DNA from: a virus
IMG/VR virus record: IMGVR_UViG_3300029319_000410
Location: 1 to 26,570 of that record
Length of the DNA: 26,570 nt
Direction: 5' to 3' (one strand)
Of this stretch, positions 17,859-25,172 are shown one piece after another (the stretch's first letter is position 1; every line of letters starts with the position of its first letter). A program made the position numbers and the translations under genes. The notes beneath the pieces were generated by a model that saw only the letters and a list, made by a program, of their open reading frames with translations, was not told the DNA's origin and made no database searches.

Positions 17859-18980
17859 CTAATTCCTTTTAACTATAAATTCAAAATTATCATCAAATAT
17901 CTGTTCTTGTCCATCATCATATTTTAATTTAAGTAATATTTTATAAACTCTATCTGGATAGAATCCATCTAAATATTGAATAAAATAATTTGAGTTTGAA
18001 TCACAACTAAGTTTTGTATACACTACATCTTGATTGTCTTCAAATGGGACAATGAACTCATCAGTAGCAACATCTTTGATTGCATAAGAACCACTACCTT
18101 CAGTTATAAATGAACCCGTAACGGTTTGTACTGAATTAGTAAAAGTTTTTTGAATATATCTTTTTCTCGCACCAACTCTAAACTTAACCCGTTCACCAAC
18201 CTTATAACTTTCTTTTAAACCTTTCATATATAAAAAGTTATCAGCTAAACCACTCATTGTCAATTCATTTAAAGAACCAGTGTTTGAACCTGTACAAGGT
18301 AAATGGTCATCCCAACGAACCTCTAATTGTGGTGAAAAAATTGTATGTGTGTTTCTCGAGAAGAATTTTAAATGTCCAAATGTTTCACTATCTGTTTCTT
18401 GACTACCACTAAATCTAACTAACATACCATAGTTTTCTTCTTGTCCTTGTAACCACATATTCACCATATTGGTTACTTCTACATTAACATCAGGTGATTG
18501 ATTTGAAAAAGTTTGTGTGGATGAACTAACACTTAACACTGTTACACCAGGTGTGGCCCAAGGTACTGCAGTTCCTCCAATTGGATTACTACGATTATCA
18601 AAACTACATCCATTTGTATTTTTTGGGTCATCACCAAATTTACCTGTACCTTCAACCCAAGATTGTGAAATCGGTTGTATAGCTAATTTATATTCTTCAG
18701 TCATTTCAGCATTACCTTCGGCTTCAAATAACCTTAAATAATATTTTGCGTTAGATGATATAGTGCCATCTGATACTGATTTTGATAACTCAGTAAACTC
18801 CGTTCCACTAAAATTTACTAACGCTCTTGTCTGATGGTCAAATGAATTATTAAAAAATTCTTTTTTAACTTCAAGTATTTGGTCTCGTCCAAAATTTTGG
18901 TCTTTAAAAGATTCACCTGTAATTAAATTTGAACCACTTGAAATCCAAGTGTCTTGTGATGGAAAAATAAAATGATGCAT
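17859..18980 (-). CDS. DNRLRE-like structural protein, 373 aa
   Basis: Residues about 5-225 follow the plan of DNRLRE (carbohydrate-binding-module-like) domains: an opening strand D10-T-W-I-S-S-G, N-F-G-R-D-Q-I-L-E-V, then T-R-A-L-V-N-F, a central Q-S-W-V-E-G-T-G, W176 followed by Y-G-M-L-V-R-F, and a closing F-F-S-R-N...S-P-Q-L-E-V-R-W. The remaining ~145 residues are beta-rich with no recognised match. There is no signal peptide or membrane segment, so the domain is used on the virion and not as a secreted cell protein. The ATG overlaps the gp6 stop as TAATG, with AGGGAGAG before it, so translation is probably coupled to gp6. It is likely a baseplate or fibre-attachment component. The domain call is by pattern and moderately sure. 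Confidence 0.78.
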   Translation of the reverse strand: MHHFIFPSQDTWISSGSNLITGESFKDQNFGRDQILEVKKEFFNNSFDHQTRALVNFSGTEFTELSKSVSDGTISSNAKYYLRLFEAEGNAEMTEEYKLAIQPISQSWVEGTGKFGDDPKNTNGCSFDNRSNPIGGTAVPWATPGVTVLSVSSSTQTFSNQSPDVNVEVTNMVNMWLQGQEENYGMLVRFSGSQETDSETFGHLKFFSRNTHTIFSPQLEVRWDDHLPCTGSNTGSLNELTMSGLADNFLYMKGLKESYKVGERVKFRVGARKRYIQKTFTNSVQTVTGSFITEGSGSYAIKDVATDEFIVPFEDNQDVVYTKLSCDSNSNYFIQYLDGFYPDRVYKILLKLKYDDGQEQIFDDNFEFIVKRN

Positions 18981-21235
18981 TATCTAACTCTCCCTTGTAT
19001 GTTTGTATTTGGATTCTTTAATTCAAAAACTGTTGGTGTGGATGTATTTGGTGGTAAAATAATTGTACCATCAGTTGAGAGTGCAGTTTGGAAATTATAC
19101 TTGTAACCATAACCAGATGTTCCCTCTTCATTTTCACCTGTGACATCTCTAAATGCACCATCAACTATTCCATCACCATCTATATCAATTGTTGCCTCAG
19201 TATTTGAAAATGAATAACTGTAAGTGGCGTTTGCTAAATCAGCATCACTTATTTCACTATTATAATCATCTTTTTGTGTAATTGTGACATGTCCAATGGA
19301 ACGAACACCTTCAACACCCATTAATTCAAATTCTAAATCACTTTTATAAATAGGTTGATTGAATTGCATTTTTTCAATTCTAAAATAATCTTTTATTTTT
19401 TGAATACAATCTAATTTTACTTTTTGTTTATCTGCATATTTTTCAGCTATTACGTCAAATATCACCCCAAAGTTTACAATGTATCCATCTTGAATTGTAA
19501 CCACATCCGTCATTAATTTAAAATTTTCTAAATATTTTTTTATGTTAGTTTTTAATAAATCTGGTACATAATCTGTACTATTGAGTGAAATTCTATTTGG
19601 ATTACCAATTAATTGTTTTTTATTATTGTAACCAAGAATATATATGTCTATTGAACCTAATTCAAAATTTTGTACAGAAGCGACAAATTCAGTTAAACTT
19701 CCAATATCTTGAGATTGAGAATCTAATTCTATTAAAGCTTTAGCAATTTCATTTTCTGCTCCTGATACATCATTATCGTTTAAAAGACCGACAGCATTAT
19801 TTAAATAAGTAATAGAATTAAAGTTATCATCTGCAATTCGACCATTTATGACAGGCAATTGTGTAATATCAGGTTGGTCAGATATTGTAGATGGTCTAGC
19901 TACATAAGTTTTTGCAATGTTTCCAAACTTAGCTGGTATGTTTAATACTCTCGCTTCATAATCTTCTTTCGTCACACATCTATTTTGTGTCGTGAAAAAA
20001 GCTCTCGCTTTTTGTTTTATCTCCTCAGTATCCTCTTCATCTTTACCACCACGAGCACCAATGTTGTTATTAACCGATGCGAGTGTAGCTCCACCATTTA
20101 TTGATGGTACAATTGTACTTGGTAAAGTTGTTAAATCACCACTAACTACGTTTGAATTTATACCCCCACCAACACGATAAGTAATTGTTAATGTTGTGTT
20201 GTTTGGTGTTTCACCCAATGTTGAATACTCGTCACCTAACAATGGATTGATAGCATCGTTTAAATTATTAGCTTGTCCTGGTATTACAACACCAACTTGT
20301 TCCAAATCAATAAATCCTTCATCAATCACTTCACCATTTTTTAAAACACCATTACCAAATATTAATGAAGTTGTATTATCTAAATTTGTTTCTCTTGTAA
20401 ATCTTTTTGTTGAAGTAATATAGGTTAGAGAATAAGGTACAGCTTCAACTGAAACATTACCTTGAAAGTCTATATAAGCTGAACTTCTATTTACATCATC
20501 TGTATAATGTGTTTCAATTGGAACTTTATCTTGAGCTAAAAAATCTACTTCATACCAATTATCTCCATTTGAATCTACACAAGAAATAATATCAACTACA
20601 TTTGTATCAGGTAATGTAATGGTTTTAAACTTTTCAGGTTGTCCTATTTGAAATGTAATTGTTTTTTGTGTAGCACTTACTGCCTTTACAGTTCTTGATA
20701 ATTTATATTTTGAAGCTAAACCACTATCATCTGTTACAGCAATAGTATTCGTATCATTTGAACCAGTAATTCTAAAATCAATTGGTTCTAAAGTTGAAAA
20801 AATTATATTTGAATCTGTTGAAGATACTATTTCTATTCCTTCATCAAATACACTCGCATTTGTGTAATCCACTTTTGTAACATTACCACTATCAGAATTT
20901 ACGTCAGATGTAAAAGTTAAATCAACAAAAGCTGGAACAATTGGTTTTACTTTGTAACCAAACATCTTAGCCATTGTGATAATGTTTCTTCTCTCCTCAG
21001 CTAATGGTAATAACATCTCACGATATTGTTGGTCGATATAAAATGATAAAACATCACCAACATAGGCGTTCATTTCTAATAACATCATACCAGGTGATGT
21101 TTCATTGAAATCACGATATGTATTTGGAAAATATGATTTTGCATAATTCATTAAAGATTCTTTTAATGATGCAAAATCTTTATTTAAATAATTTACGTTT
21201 GATTCTTTAAAATTTTGTTTACCATATGTTGGCAT
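18980..21235 (-). CDS. gp6: Baseplate wedge subunit gp6 (baseplate J-like)
   Basis: This is the T4 gp6-type wedge protein, which forms the ring of dimers that holds the inner baseplate together and couples hub movement to sheath contraction. The N-terminus is characteristic: N-Y-L-N-K-D-F (15-21), P-G-M-M-L-L-E-M-N-A-Y-V-G-D-V-L-S-F-Y (48-66) and E-E-R-R-N-I. The baseplate J-type signature G-A-R-G-G-K-D-E-E-D lies at about 393-402, followed by T-Q-N-R-C-V-T-K-E-D-Y-E-A-R. At 751 aa it is longer than T4 gp6 (660 aa). The C-terminal extra region carries a calcium-type loop D684-I-D-G-D-G-I-V-D692. A GGAGAT ribosome site supports the start. It lies 13 nt after gp25, the order seen in T4-like phages, and its stop overlaps the next start. 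Confidence 0.93.
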   Translation of the reverse strand: MPTYGKQNFKESNVNYLNKDFASLKESLMNYAKSYFPNTYRDFNETSPGMMLLEMNAYVGDVLSFYIDQQYREMLLPLAEERRNIITMAKMFGYKVKPIVPAFVDLTFTSDVNSDSGNVTKVDYTNASVFDEGIEIVSSTDSNIIFSTLEPIDFRITGSNDTNTIAVTDDSGLASKYKLSRTVKAVSATQKTITFQIGQPEKFKTITLPDTNVVDIISCVDSNGDNWYEVDFLAQDKVPIETHYTDDVNRSSAYIDFQGNVSVEAVPYSLTYITSTKRFTRETNLDNTTSLIFGNGVLKNGEVIDEGFIDLEQVGVVIPGQANNLNDAINPLLGDEYSTLGETPNNTTLTITYRVGGGINSNVVSGDLTTLPSTIVPSINGGATLASVNNNIGARGGKDEEDTEEIKQKARAFFTTQNRCVTKEDYEARVLNIPAKFGNIAKTYVARPSTISDQPDITQLPVINGRIADDNFNSITYLNNAVGLLNDNDVSGAENEIAKALIELDSQSQDIGSLTEFVASVQNFELGSIDIYILGYNNKKQLIGNPNRISLNSTDYVPDLLKTNIKKYLENFKLMTDVVTIQDGYIVNFGVIFDVIAEKYADKQKVKLDCIQKIKDYFRIEKMQFNQPIYKSDLEFELMGVEGVRSIGHVTITQKDDYNSEISDADLANATYSYSFSNTEATIDIDGDGIVDGAFRDVTGENEEGTSGYGYKYNFQTALSTDGTIILPPNTSTPTVFELKNPNTNIQGRVR

Positions 21236-21248
21236 ATTTTATCTCCAA

Positions 21249-21740
21249 TTAATATCCAGTTGTACTTGTTGCATCTGATTCTGATACACCTATATCACTA
21301 GTAAAATTAAGTGTAATTGAATCAAGGGTGTTTGGGTCTTGTTTTATATTAAATAATATTTTAACTTTGATTTCATTTGCTCTAATATCTGAATTAGTAT
21401 CTTGACTTAAAACTTCAATATTCCTAACTTCAACAAAAGGTAACCAAAATTGTAATTTATCTAAAATTAAATCTTGTATATTTAATAAATTTTCTTCTGT
21501 GATATGTTCAAATAATATTTGTTTTAAATTAATACCAAGATTTGGTTGAAACAAACGCTCACCTTCATTTGTTTGTAATAAATTTCTTATATTGTTTTTT
21601 ACAGCTTCAATGGTTGTTGAAGTTGTTGCAAAAAATCCATCTTTCCCATCACCTCTACGAATTGGTAAATCAATACCAATTTTGACATTAGTATCGTTAT
21701 CTTCAATATAGGGTTTTCTTGATGTATCTTTAACTGCCAT
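21249..21740 (-). CDS. gp25: Baseplate wedge protein gp25
   Basis: This is a gp25/GpW-type wedge protein, which joins the wedge to the gp6 ring and tail-sheath start in contractile tails. Diagnostic features are the helix V-K-N-N-I-R-N-L-L-Q-T-N-E-G-E-R-L-F-Q-P (48-66) and then N-L-G, with E59-G-E-R62 in the place of the conserved E-P-R-type turn, followed by helices ending W-L-P-F-V-E-V-R-N and an alternating C-terminal strand. At 163 aa it is somewhat longer than T4 gp25 (132 aa), with extra residues at the N-terminus. It overlaps the upstream stop as TAATG with only a weak GAGA ribosome site, so it probably relies on coupling. Immediate linkage to gp6 supports the call. Confidence 0.92.
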   Translation of the reverse strand: MAVKDTSRKPYIEDNDTNVKIGIDLPIRRGDGKDGFFATTSTTIEAVKNNIRNLLQTNEGERLFQPNLGINLKQILFEHITEENLLNIQDLILDKLQFWLPFVEVRNIEVLSQDTNSDIRANEIKVKILFNIKQDPNTLDSITLNFTSDIGVSESDATSTTGY

Positions 21741-22339
21741 TATATTATATTCTCAATATCATCTCTAATTAATCTCACAGATGTAAAATCTCGTTGTCCA
21801 ACTTCATCTTCAACATTGAAATCATCTTGTGAATTTGGGTCATCTCCAATGTAAACATAACCAGTGGATTCCAATCCACCATCTTGTTCATCTCCATCTT
21901 TTGATTGATTAATTGATGGTACAAACCCAGGATTTTGTAAAACGGTTCGTATTGCTTTTTCTAATTCACCTTCTAACTCATCAATTACACTACCTAATCC
22001 AAGTGGGTTTGCTAATTTTCGTAATGCTTTTAAAACAGGCTGAAATTGACCAAGTAATGTGTCAATAAAAATAGTTAGTGGTATATCTGGTATTTTAAAT
22101 TTTTCTACAACAACAGGTGCTTTTATTTCTGTAATTGTAAAATTACATTCAGGATGTGTCAAAAAGTTTATTAAGGCTTCTTTAGTATATTCTGCATCTC
22201 TTTCAAGAAAAGAATTACGTGAAGTATTAACTGTTTTAATATCAACACCAGATTCTTTTAATGCAGCCAATTTACCATTAATTAAATTTTCTTTTAATCC
22301 TCTATCTGGACTTATTATTGGTTGTTTAACTTCCGCCAT
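21740..22339 (-). CDS. Unknown baseplate-module protein, 199 aa
   Basis: I do not recognise this protein. The N-terminal half is charged and mainly helical. The middle (about 73-135) has a V-V-V-E-K-F strand, a P-D-I-P-L-T-I-F-I-D-T-L-L hydrophobic helix and amphipathic helices rich in Leu, and the tail (145-199) is acidic and Gly/Asp-rich. The hydrophobic stretch is interrupted by prolines and a charged residue, so I do not call it a membrane helix. It lies between the gp5-like hub gene and gp25, 2 nt after the 129-aa gene, with a weak GGAAAA ribosome site, and its stop overlaps the gp25 start. A small baseplate or hub-assembly protein is likely by position. Its length resembles T4 gp53 (196 aa), but I see no sequence similarity to it. 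Confidence 0.7.
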   Translation of the reverse strand: MAEVKQPIISPDRGLKENLINGKLAALKESGVDIKTVNTSRNSFLERDAEYTKEALINFLTHPECNFTITEIKAPVVVEKFKIPDIPLTIFIDTLLGQFQPVLKALRKLANPLGLGSVIDELEGELEKAIRTVLQNPGFVPSINQSKDGDEQDGGLESTGYVYIGDDPNSQDDFNVEDEVGQRDFTSVRLIRDDIENII

Positions 22340-22341
22340 TA

Positions 22342-22731
22342 TTATTTTCCATATTTTTGTTTTTGTTTTTGTTCAGCCTTATCTAAAACTTCTCTATAAT
22401 TTTTATTTAAGAATTGACTCATAGGGTCACTTGATGGTACAACTTGTGGTTGTTGATTCATCATGTCACCATAATTTCTTCCAACAATTTCATTCATTCT
22501 ATTAGATGTATATTCACCACCACCCATTGTTTTCCAATCACCATCTTGAGCTGTTTCATTCAATACATCATTTAAAATTTTATTAGATGTGAATTGACTA
22601 TTTTGTGTTCGTTTCTTTGGTGTCATTGGTTTTTCAACCTTAACTGGTTTTTTCAATTCAGTTATTACCTCTTGAATCGCCATAGCTACTTCTTCTCTAA
22701 CTATTTGTCTTATTGTTTTTTTCTTCTTCAT
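22342..22731 (-). CDS. Unknown small charged protein in the baseplate operon, 129 aa
   Basis: The protein starts with a lysine run and an amphipathic helix I-R-Q-I-V-R-E-E-V-A-M-A-I-Q-E-V (about 7-22). A Pro/Lys-rich linker, a central S-N-K-I-L-N-D-V-L-N-E-T motif (about 49-60) and a Gly- and Met-rich stretch follow, and it ends in a basic, Gln/Lys-rich helix. It is predicted to be largely disordered or helical with no membrane segment. The start is supported by GAGGT upstream. It begins 11 nt after the gp5-like gene and ends 2 nt before the 199-aa gene, so it belongs to the same operon. A tail assembly or scaffolding role is conceivable from composition and position, but nothing in the sequence proves it. 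Confidence 0.68.
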   Translation of the reverse strand: MKKKKTIRQIVREEVAMAIQEVITELKKPVKVEKPMTPKKRTQNSQFTSNKILNDVLNETAQDGDWKTMGGGEYTSNRMNEIVGRNYGDMMNQQPQVVPSSDPMSQFLNKNYREVLDKAEQKQKQKYGK

Positions 22732-22742
22732 AATTACCTCTT

Positions 22743-23969
22743 TTATTTATCTATAAAATGTTTACTACTTAAAAAATCATCAATTGTATCTACTATATTA
22801 TTATATTGGGTGGCGGGAATTTGTAAAGGCCCTCCTACATTTGGTGTTGCAACAAGTAATGGTAAAATGTCTACAATTTTTTTTAATAATGTGACTAATT
22901 CATTACCTTTTACCATAGGTTCTTTTGCATCTTTACCTAATTTTGTTGTCGTTGAACTAATGATTAGTTGTTTATTAGTTGATATTGTCAAGTTTTCACC
23001 TGAACCAATATGTATATCTTTAAGTGACGATATAAATATATCATCACGTTTTGAATTTAAAGTTATTCTATCTGAATGTAATAAAATTTGATTCTCATTA
23101 TTATTATTTCCATAACCATAAATTGTTGTTTGTATATCAGCATTATTATTTAAAAAACTTTGTACCGTACCAATTGGATTTGGATTTGGGTCAACAGTAT
23201 CTGAAGCTAAGGTAAATCCAAGTACTGGTGTATCATCATCTGTTATGTGAAATGGAAAATGTTGAGCTAATGTTCCTTTTGAAGTTATTGTTATTAAACT
23301 ACCATCACCTAATGTTTCAAAAACATTGTTATCATTTCTTTGATTAGAAATAAAAACATAAGGGTTATTACTTCTACTTCCAACACGAATGCTATTACCA
23401 TGTCTACCTTCAATCATATAATCACCTGTGGTTTCATTTATTACATCACCTTCACCATAATCTAAATTAGGTAATCTTACTTTTTGTAATCTATTGTATT
23501 CAACATCTTTATTAAATGCTAAACTTTCACCTCTTTCACCCCTCAAGGTATTTTGTAACATGTCTGAAGTTCCAATGGTTAATTCTTTTTTATAGTTTTT
23601 ATCATCATTCCAAGTTGGACTATTATTTATAGTATTAAGTGGCCCTAAATAATAATTTATTTTACCAATTGTACATAATAAGACTGGGTCACCTTTGGTT
23701 GGTACATCCCCATGATTTCTTAATAAAGGAAAATACCTATTATCTTCACTATAATATTGCTGTCTTCTTTTTCCACTATTGCTTGGTATATGAGAAACTG
23801 CATAAATTGTATTAATGGTTTGTTCACCCTTATATCCATACGACTCTTGTGAATGAATTGCATCAACACAATAACCTGGTACAAATTGTAAATATACTGG
23901 TAAGGCATATTCCTTACCCATAAATCCTTTCACTTTTTGTCCTGAGAAATTTTGAAATGTTGAACCCAT
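22743..23969 (-). CDS. gp5: gp5-like baseplate hub/needle protein without lysozyme domain
   Basis: The order of parts fits the central spike protein of T4-like baseplates: an N-terminal OB-fold-type region (about 1-130, with G-D-P-V-L-L-C-T-I-G and Y-Y-L-G-P), a connecting region with the marker G-D-Y-M-I-E-G-R-H-G-N-S-I-R-V-G-S-R (about 178-195), and a C-terminal stretch of short regular strands (about 290-350, repeated I-x-L-x-S and I-x-I-x-S steps) like a triple-stranded beta-helix needle. At 408 aa it is much shorter than T4 gp5 (575 aa), and I see no lysozyme domain between the OB fold and the needle. The final ~50 residues after the needle are helical. GGAGAG precedes the start, which directly abuts the upstream stop. 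The protein would puncture the outer membrane during contraction. Confidence 0.85.
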   Translation of the reverse strand: MGSTFQNFSGQKVKGFMGKEYALPVYLQFVPGYCVDAIHSQESYGYKGEQTINTIYAVSHIPSNSGKRRQQYYSEDNRYFPLLRNHGDVPTKGDPVLLCTIGKINYYLGPLNTINNSPTWNDDKNYKKELTIGTSDMLQNTLRGERGESLAFNKDVEYNRLQKVRLPNLDYGEGDVINETTGDYMIEGRHGNSIRVGSRSNNPYVFISNQRNDNNVFETLGDGSLITITSKGTLAQHFPFHITDDDTPVLGFTLASDTVDPNPNPIGTVQSFLNNNADIQTTIYGYGNNNNENQILLHSDRITLNSKRDDIFISSLKDIHIGSGENLTISTNKQLIISSTTTKLGKDAKEPMVKGNELVTLLKKIVDILPLLVATPNVGGPLQIPATQYNNIVDTIDDFLSSKHFIDK

Positions 23970-24374
23970 TTAACTCTCCGAATATCCTTTTGAAATAGTT
24001 TTATCTTTTATTGTTTCAAGTCGATGACTTTCTTTTTGTAAGTCATCAACAGTATCTTGAAGTGTTCCCATTAACTCAGCCTTTTCTTCATCACTTAATA
24101 ACATTGATTCGTCTGATTCACCTTGTGATTTAGATATAATTCTTTGCAATACACCAGCGAGTTTTACCAAATGTTCATCATTACGAACAGCAGTGTCCAT
24201 ATATTCTTTTATGATAGGTGCAACCAATACCACATCATCTATTGTTGTAATGAATCCGTGTATTTCTGATATTAACAAATCGATTTGAGTTTTACGCTTC
24301 GTAGTGTTTTCGTAAATATCTTTTGTTAAATCTTGAAAGGTTTTTCCTTCAAATATTTCTTTATTGTCTGACAT
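23970..24374 (-). CDS. Unknown helical protein heading the baseplate operon, 134 aa
   Basis: The protein is acidic and almost wholly helical by eye, with heptad-like spacing of Leu/Ile/Val (about 30-85 and 95-125), and no cysteine or membrane segment, suggesting a coiled-coil or helical bundle. I do not recognise a family. AGGAGAT upstream fixes the start. It is the first gene after the terminator and the candidate late promoter, and the gp5-like gene follows with no gap, so it is probably expressed with the baseplate. A hub assembly, chaperone or tape-measure-associated role is possible but unsupported by any motif. Confidence 0.7.
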   Translation of the reverse strand: MSDNKEIFEGKTFQDLTKDIYENTTKRKTQIDLLISEIHGFITTIDDVVLVAPIIKEYMDTAVRNDEHLVKLAGVLQRIISKSQGESDESMLLSDEEKAELMGTLQDTVDDLQKESHRLETIKDKTISKGYSES

Positions 24375-24396
24375 ATCATCTCCTATGGATAGACTT

Positions 24397-24415
24397 ATTC
24401 ATATATAAATATAAA
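24397..24415 (-). promoter_or_regulatory. Candidate late promoter, copy 1 (19-nt element)
   Basis: The minus strand reads TTTATATTTATATATGAAT, identical to 2860-2878. It sits between the terminator after gp55 and the 134-aa gene, 22 nt before the start codon. The position right after a terminator and ahead of the baseplate operon is what a late promoter would need. TATATATG is the best match to the T4 late -10 sequence TATAAATA (six of eight). The complementary strand holds exact TATAAATA at 24404-24411, so the direction is taken from gene context. Confidence 0.55.
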
Positions 24416-24417
24416 AT

Positions 24418-24437
24418 TTGTAAGAAATTGTAAGAAA
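24418..24437. repeat. Tandem 10-bp direct repeat (two copies)
   Basis: TTGTAAGAAA occurs twice in direct succession, at 24418-24427 and 24428-24437, between the terminator and the candidate late promoter. It could be a regulatory protein site or simple slippage. Nothing else in the window links it to a function. Confidence 0.7.
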
Positions 24438-24463
24438 TAAAAAACCCACTTTAACAGTGGGTT
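24436..24463 (-). terminator. Rho-independent terminator after gp55
   Basis: On the minus strand AACCCACT, a 5-nt loop, and AGTGGGTT form an 8-bp stem (24456-24463 with 24443-24450), followed directly by a T-rich run (TTTTTTATTT counting the last stem bases). It begins 8 nt after the gp55 stop codon and would end the upstream non-structural transcript. Confidence 0.9.
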
Positions 24464-24470
24464 AGTTAAT

Positions 24471-25172
24471 TTAGAAGAAGGAACCTGAATGATTGTAAAT
24501 TATAGTTCCTTTTTTATTAAAAGTATTTAATAATTTTTTGTAATGTTTTTTTAAAGTATTGACAACTGATGTTATGTGAGCAGTTTCAACATCAGTCATT
24601 TCTCTAATTAAAATATATAAAGCTTTTTTATTAAAATTTTCAATGTCATCACGTTGTTTCATTAAATCTATAATAGCATAACCTATTTTTAAATCTCTTG
24701 GTTTTTTAAAAATATTGTTCATATTGTTATCAAAGTACTCTGTAATTTCGTTTGTTAAGGTTATAAAATCAGATTCATAATTAGCGTCTTTACTACGATG
24801 TCTATCTAAAACATCAATCTTATCATGTGTTTTTAGTTTTTTATAATTATTGTTATTATGTAAAATTAAATAGTTTTTAGCAACTACTGAAAAATAACTG
24901 AATGCTTTTGAACCTTTTGTATGGTCATATTTATGCATATTCATAACCATAAACGCTACTACTTCATGTTTAACATCTTTAAATGGGTCATCAAAATACG
25001 TAAACTTAAATGTATTAATTATGTTTTCAGCTAATTTATCAAAAGCTGCATGTATTCTTTTTCCATAAATGTTATTTCTCTCAGCGTCATTGTTTGAAGA
25101 GTTATATTCAATAATAGCGTCTTGTACTTCTTTTCCAAAATATACTTTTCTTTTAGCTTTCTTTTTTGGCAT
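24471..25172 (-). CDS. gp55: Late-transcription sigma factor gp55
   Basis: This is a T4 gp55-type sigma factor, which replaces the host sigma on RNA polymerase and recognises late promoters. After a lysine-rich start, helices at about 40-110 form a reduced sigma region 2: F-D-D-P-F-K-D-V-K-H-E, then M-H-K-Y-D-H-T-K-G-S-K-A-F-S-Y-F, which lines up with the N-F-D-E-T-K...A-Y-I segment of T4 gp55. There is no region 4, as expected for this family. The chosen start at 25172 (233 aa) has AGGAG 7 nt upstream; an in-frame ATG at 25199 lacks a ribosome site. The C-terminus ends G-S-F-F; in T4 gp55 a hydrophobic C-terminal motif binds the sliding clamp, so this may be its counterpart (inference). It overlaps the 92-aa gene by 20 nt and is followed by a terminator. 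Confidence 0.9.
   Translation of the reverse strand: MPKKKAKRKVYFGKEVQDAIIEYNSSNNDAERNNIYGKRIHAAFDKLAENIINTFKFTYFDDPFKDVKHEVVAFMVMNMHKYDHTKGSKAFSYFSVVAKNYLILHNNNNYKKLKTHDKIDVLDRHRSKDANYESDFITLTNEITEYFDNNMNNIFKKPRDLKIGYAIIDLMKQRDDIENFNKKALYILIREMTDVETAHITSVVNTLKKHYKKLLNTFNKKGTIIYNHSGSFF

Noticed and set aside
18223-18234. Partial copy of the promoter-like element (TTCATATATAAA on the plus strand)
   Set aside because: It lies inside the 373-aa coding sequence, encodes ordinary residues (F-L-Y-M-K), and covers only 12 nt, which is expected by chance at this base composition.
21740-22339. 199-aa protein as T4 gp53
   Set aside because: Length and neighbourhood fit, but the aromatic-rich N-terminus and other features expected of gp53 are not visible.
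22059-23091. Plus-strand frames with hydrophobic stretches opposite the small baseplate genes
   Set aside because: Reverse complement of AT-rich coding DNA yields Phe/Leu-rich shadows. The minus-strand genes have better composition, ribosome sites and operon spacing.
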